Made by a program: the position numbers and the translations under genes
Notes under the pieces: generated by a model
Databases searched by the model: none
What the model was told of the DNA's origin: nothing
The model's input: the letters and a program-made list of their open reading frames with translations, nothing else
Assembly (NCBI GenBank): GCA_947372575.1
Contig: CANBUF010000032.1
Span: 1 to 10,805 of the forward strand
DNA: 10,805 nucleotides
From: Alcaligenaceae bacterium
GTDB lineage: Bacteria > Pseudomonadota > Gammaproteobacteria > Burkholderiales > Burkholderiaceae
Direction of reading: 5' to 3'
Shown here: positions 8,471 to 10,805 of the stretch, piece after piece
How positions within the stretch are numbered: position 1 is the stretch's first letter
How the letters are laid out: every line of letters starts with the position of its first letter

Positions 8471-8986
8471 ATGACGACTATTGAAAAGCCCTGGCATATC
8501 GTACGAACCTCTACCGTGCATGGGAAAGGCGTGTTTGCCGCACGGGCGATTCCTGCAGGTACCAAAATTATTGAGTACGGTGGCAAGACAATCAGCGCCA
8601 AAGAAGCCGATCGTCGCCATCCGACCAACCCCGATGATCCGTTCCATACGTTTTTCTTTTCACTGGGCTCAGGCAAAGTGATTGATGGCAATGATGAAGG
8701 GAACGAAGCACGCTGGATCAATCATGCCTGTGAGCCGAATTGCGAGAGCCTGGAAAGCAAGGGTGGAAAGCGCGTATTTATCATGGCCAAGCGTGATATC
8801 AAGCGTGGCGAAGAGCTTAATTATGACTACGGGCTATCCATCGAAGGTGAAAAGCTGACCAAGAAAATCAAGGCAGAGTATCTGTGCCGGTGTGGTGCTG
8901 AGAGCTGTCGCGGGACAATGCTGGCGGTGCCTGACAAAAAGAAAGCAGGCAAAACAAAAAACTTGCTAAAACCAGGCAAGAACTAG
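8471..8986 (+). CDS. SET-domain protein-lysine N-methyltransferase
   Basis: This small protein of 171 residues is almost entirely a SET domain and uses S-adenosylmethionine to methylate lysines in proteins. Motifs in order: GKGVFAARAIPAG (18-30, the SET-N cofactor loop), EYGG (35-38), RWINHACEPNCES (81-93, the knot motif NHxCxPNC), ELNYDYG with Y118 and catalytic-type Y120, and a post-SET CRCGAESCRGTM with C139, C141 and C146. By analogy with eukaryotic SET enzymes, C87 would be the fourth zinc ligand. The last 20 or so residues are basic (DKKKAGKTKNLLKPGKN). No signal peptide or membrane segment is seen. The gene starts 15 bases after panB without a clear Shine-Dalgarno, so coupling to panB translation is possible. 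Substrate unknown; candidates are the Lys-rich TopB tail, an H1-like nucleoid protein, or a host protein if secreted, as reported for some pathogens' SET effectors. Confidence 0.88.
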   Translation: MTTIEKPWHIVRTSTVHGKGVFAARAIPAGTKIIEYGGKTISAKEADRRHPTNPDDPFHTFFFSLGSGKVIDGNDEGNEARWINHACEPNCESLESKGGKRVFIMAKRDIKRGEELNYDYGLSIEGEKLTKKIKAEYLCRCGAESCRGTMLAVPDKKKAGKTKNLLKPGKN

Positions 8987-9020
8987 GCAAGAACTAGGCA
9001 AGAACTAGGCAAGAACTAGG
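8974..9020. repeat. Tandem 11-bp repeat at convergent gene ends
   Basis: The unit AGGCAAGAACT occurs four times without mismatch (8974-8984, 8985-8995, 8996-9006, 9007-9017), followed by AGG of a fifth copy. Each junction contains CTAG, which supplies a TAG stop on both strands. The first copy encodes the end of the SET protein and its stop (8984-8986). The stop of the - strand DUF3429 gene lies at 9016-9018, at the other end of the array. No hairpin terminator is seen between the two genes. A looser ancestor of the unit (aaaacaaaaaacttgctaaa) may lie just upstream in the SET gene. Confidence 0.95.
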
Positions 9021-9525
9021 TCATGCCGGGTGCGATGAGTTGCCACCAGGCCAGACCCAGTGCACTGACGGCACCCAACGTCAGGATGGTTCTGAGCCTG
9101 AAGACCCAGCTTGGGATAAGGCCGGGGACTTTGCGCATCAGCATGCTGTCGAGCAGCCATTGCAGAGCGAGACCGGACATCAGCATGCGCAGACCGATTT
9201 CGGGAGATACCAGCGTCGCAAACCACCCAATCAGGGCTGGTACAACACTCCAGACAAACATCATGTTGCGCGGAGCAGTCGCCGACGCATGCACGGCAAT
9301 CCCCCACCATAGCGCACCGACAAAGCTTAGAATCAACGCGCCGTACATCACCAGTGTGACGATGGCCGCTACGGGTGTAAAACCTGTATCAATGAAGGTC
9401 GATAGGGCGAGCCCCCAGAAGGGAAGCAAGCCCAGCAGGCCAGGAATCAGGGCGCCAGGGGGAATGCGTGTAGGAAGTTGACCCAGCGCGTTCGGGTCTT
9501 TTGCGGCATCAAGTAGATCAGACAT
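9016..9525 (-). CDS. DUF3429 family small integral membrane protein
   Basis: The product has 169 residues starting at the ATG whose complement is 9523-9525 (MSDLLDAAKDPNALGQ). The frame extends upstream to 9597, but those 24 extra residues would run into the divergent gene and are not needed for the family. After a soluble N-terminus of about 25 residues there are four to five hydrophobic segments: roughly 26-43 (LIPGLLGLLPFWGLALS), 52-76 (AAIVTLVMYGALILSFVGAL), 90-107, 111-128 and 146-165. The motif YGALILSFVGALWWG, with the earlier GLLPF, is characteristic of DUF3429 as I recall it. Function is unknown; it is probably in the inner membrane. It is convergent with the SET gene, their stops joined by an 11-bp repeat array, and divergent from the DUF455 gene. 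Confidence 0.78.
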   Translation of the reverse strand: MSDLLDAAKDPNALGQLPTRIPPGALIPGLLGLLPFWGLALSTFIDTGFTPVAAIVTLVMYGALILSFVGALWWGIAVHASATAPRNMMFVWSVVPALIGWFATLVSPEIGLRMLMSGLALQWLLDSMLMRKVPGLIPSWVFRLRTILTLGAVSALGLAWWQLIAPGMT

Positions 9526-9530
9526 AGACG

Positions 9531-9547
9531 TTATCTTACCAAGATAA
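9531..9547. promoter_or_regulatory. Perfect inverted repeat in the divergent DUF3429/DUF455 spacer
   Basis: TTATCTT (9531-9537) and AAGATAA (9541-9547) are exact reverse complements around a 3-base centre (ACC). The element lies 5 bases upstream of the DUF3429 ATG on the - strand and 3 to 9 bases upstream of the possible DUF455 starts on the + strand. It therefore fills nearly the whole 25-31-base spacer. It could be an operator, or two overlapping AT-rich -10 elements (TAAGATAA reads on both strands). Both mRNAs would then have almost no leader, in keeping with the absence of good Shine-Dalgarno sequences before either gene. Confidence 0.4.
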
Positions 9548-9556
9548 AATGTGACG

Positions 9557-10336
9557 ATGGAACTTAGACATATTGCGATGACGGCGCTTTGTCTCAAGGG
9601 CTGGGATCAAAAAGCTCAGTTGCTCGGACAGATGACACAGGACACGTTCGTGGAGGCGAATGCTGTCCTCGCGCCCATGGCTGCGATCCCGGGTCGGCCC
9701 GCATTAGATCTGGTGGAGCCTGCCGCGTTGAAGCAGCGTAGTGTTCACACACTTGTTGGCCGTGCCTCACTGATCCATGCGCTCGCGCATATTGAATTCA
9801 ATGCAATCAACTTGGCGCTTGATGTGGTGTGGCGCTTTCCTGGCATGCCAGAAGCGTTCTATCGCCAATGGGCAGGTGTCGCGCAGGAGGAGTCCCTGCA
9901 TTTTTCACTCTTGCATGCACATCTACAGACACTGGGCTATGGCTACGGAGATTTTCCCGTCCATGACGGCTTGTGGGAGATGGCCGAGCGTACAAAGGAT
10001 GATCCTTTAGCAAGAATGGCGCTTGTCCCGCGCACGCTCGAGGCGCGTGGACTTGATGCCTCTCCACTCGTGAGGCATAAACTTGCAAGTGGCGGAGATC
10101 CGAAGGCCGCGGCGATTGTCGACATTATTTTGCGTGATGAAATTGGCCACGTTGCAATAGGTAACACCTGGTATCGCTGGCTGTGCGCGCAGCGGGGTCT
10201 GGATCCTGTCGCGACCTTTGCCCAGTTGGCGCGGAACTATTCTGCTCCGATTTTAAAAGGTCCATTTAATCTCGACGCACGTCGCGCAGCTGGATTTGAA
10301 GAAGAGGAGCTGCAGGTGCTGGGCTTGCCATATTGA
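9557..10336 (+). CDS. DUF455 family ferritin-like (putative di-metal) protein
   Basis: The product has 259 residues from ATG 9557 (MELRHIAMTALCL); a GTG two codons earlier (9551) is an alternative start, and neither has a clear Shine-Dalgarno. The protein matches the DUF455 ferritin-like family as I remember it. Helical segments carry regularly placed carboxylates and histidines: HALAHIEFNAINLALD (H78, E80), QEESLHFSLLHAHL (E111, E112, H115), LEARGLDASP (E162) and ILRDEIGHVAIGNTW (E195, H198). This E...ExxH...E...ExxH arrangement is that of diiron carboxylate four-helix-bundle proteins such as MiaE and ferritins, so a redox or hydroxylase role is possible. No substrate is known. It is soluble with no signal peptide, and divergent from the DUF3429 gene. 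It is followed by 105 bases without a gene before leuA on the other strand. Confidence 0.85.
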   Translation: MELRHIAMTALCLKGWDQKAQLLGQMTQDTFVEANAVLAPMAAIPGRPALDLVEPAALKQRSVHTLVGRASLIHALAHIEFNAINLALDVVWRFPGMPEAFYRQWAGVAQEESLHFSLLHAHLQTLGYGYGDFPVHDGLWEMAERTKDDPLARMALVPRTLEARGLDASPLVRHKLASGGDPKAAAIVDIILRDEIGHVAIGNTWYRWLCAQRGLDPVATFAQLARNYSAPILKGPFNLDARRAAGFEEEELQVLGLPY

Positions 10337-10386
10337 TAGTTGATAGGCAATCGCTTAAATAAACGGAGGAGTGAGGACATAAAAAA

Positions 10387-10410
10387 ACCCCAGTAGGTCA
10401 ATACTGGGGT
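10387..10410 (-). terminator. Rho-independent terminator of leuA
   Basis: On the - strand a 9-bp stem (ACCCCAGTA at 10387-10395 pairing with TACTGGGGT at 10402-10410) with a 6-base loop is followed by a run of seven T (the A-run at 10381-10387 on +). It lies 31 bases past the leuA stop. On the + strand the hairpin is followed by CTATCC, with no T-run, so it should act mainly on leuA, although it may slow transcription coming from the DUF455 gene. The rest of the 10337-10441 gap holds only a 7-bp duplication (TTGATAG twice, 10333-10346) and a GGAGG without a gene after it. Confidence 0.88.
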
Positions 10411-10441
10411 CTATCCACACATGACAAACAATGACAATCGA

Positions 10442-10805
10442 TCAGGCTGCAGCCTTGAGGGTTTCTGTTTGTTTGAGATGGCGGTTCAGTGCGCTTAATA
10501 CGGCCTTGAAAGAGGCGGTCACGATATCGCGATCGATCCCGACGCCAAAGCCTGTGGCTGCCTCGCCAACCCGTGCTTCAACATAACAAGCGGCGCGTGT
10601 GTCCGTTCCGGTACCAATCGCATGCTCGTGATAATCCATGATGCGCACAGGTAATCCGAGGCAGTCTACAAAGGCCGAAATCGCACCGTCGCCTGAACCG
10701 GTCAGTGTCTGGCGCTTGCCGTCGACTTCAAACTCGGCTTCGATCGTAAAGTGCTGACCTTGCTCTGCTGTCGGTTCACCCGTTATGCGATGCTTGATCA
10801 ATGCC
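10442..10805 (-). CDS. leuA: 2-isopropylmalate synthase, C-terminal regulatory domain (5' part beyond window)
   Basis: The frame is open from the right edge to a TGA (complement of 10442-10444), giving about 120 C-terminal residues. The apparent start at 10801 is an internal TTG, since the frame continues to the edge. The enzyme condenses acetyl-CoA with 2-oxoisovalerate as the first step of leucine synthesis; this part is the leucine-binding allosteric domain. Visible motifs are [40 protein letters not shown] and [20 protein letters not shown]. The YHEHA motif and spacing look like the long type 2 LeuA (about 560-580 residues) rather than the E. coli form, as far as memory serves. The catalytic TIM barrel is outside the window. 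A strong terminator follows the gene. Confidence 0.92.
   Translation of the reverse strand, partial: ALIKHRITGEPTAEQGQHFTIEAEFEVDGKRQTLTGSGDGAISAFVDCLGLPVRIMDYHEHAIGTGTDTRAACYVEARVGEAATGFGVGIDRDIVTASFKAVLSALNRHLKQTETLKAAA

Noticed and set aside
7781..8647. 288-residue antisense ORF across panB and the SET gene
   Set aside because: Overlaps two well-supported genes on the other strand and resembles no family.
9023..9481. 152-residue + strand ORF opposite DUF3429
   Set aside because: The - strand frame has coherent transmembrane segments and a family motif; the + strand frame has none.
10333..10346. TTGATAG direct duplication at the end of the DUF455 gene
   Set aside because: A single 7-bp duplication is common by chance or slippage and carries no further structure.
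10365..10382. GGAGG followed by GTG AGG ACA TAA as a tiny leader ORF
   Set aside because: Only three codons, and followed at once by the terminator of the opposite-strand leuA; no leucine codons to suggest attenuation.

Overview
The window reads as an ordinary chromosomal segment of a betaproteobacterium, most likely order Burkholderiales and perhaps an Alcaligenaceae-type genome. The evidence is moderate-to-high GC, the smg (DUF494) gene close to topB, a lysine-rich C-terminal tail on topoisomerase III, a leucine-degradation (liu) pair, and a LeuA C-terminus that resembles the long (type 2) isopropylmalate synthases. The lineage is inferred from gene content recalled from memory, not from a search. 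There are nine genes, dense and mostly on the + strand, with no tRNA, rRNA, insertion sequence or CRISPR array. No gene-free stretch exceeds about 110 bases.

Left part (1-3349): the 3' end of the carboxyltransferase subunit and the complete biotin carboxylase/biotin carrier subunit of methylcrotonyl-CoA carboxylase (liuB-liuD), which act together in leucine catabolism. Middle part (3441-8986): a co-directional run of smg, gluQ (glutamyl-Q tRNA(Asp) synthetase), topB (topoisomerase III), panB (ketopantoate hydroxymethyltransferase) and a SET-domain lysine methyltransferase. The spacings are 15, 82, 28 and 15 bases. A possible promoter lies before smg.

Right part (8974-10805): a tandem 11-bp repeat joins the convergent 3' ends of the SET gene and a small DUF3429 membrane-protein gene on the - strand. 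Divergent from DUF3429, across a short spacer holding a perfect 7+7 inverted repeat, is a DUF455 ferritin-like (probable di-metal) protein on the + strand. The window closes with the 3' end of leuA on the - strand, preceded (on +) by a clear rho-independent terminator that serves leuA.

Most of the window is housekeeping metabolism and information processing. The most interesting signal is a small protein lysine methyltransferase with all the canonical SET and post-SET motifs, two genes downstream of a topoisomerase III whose last 87 residues form a histone-H1-like Lys/Thr/Ala tail. A functional link between them is only a hypothesis. I found no convincing evidence of a wholly new multi-gene system.
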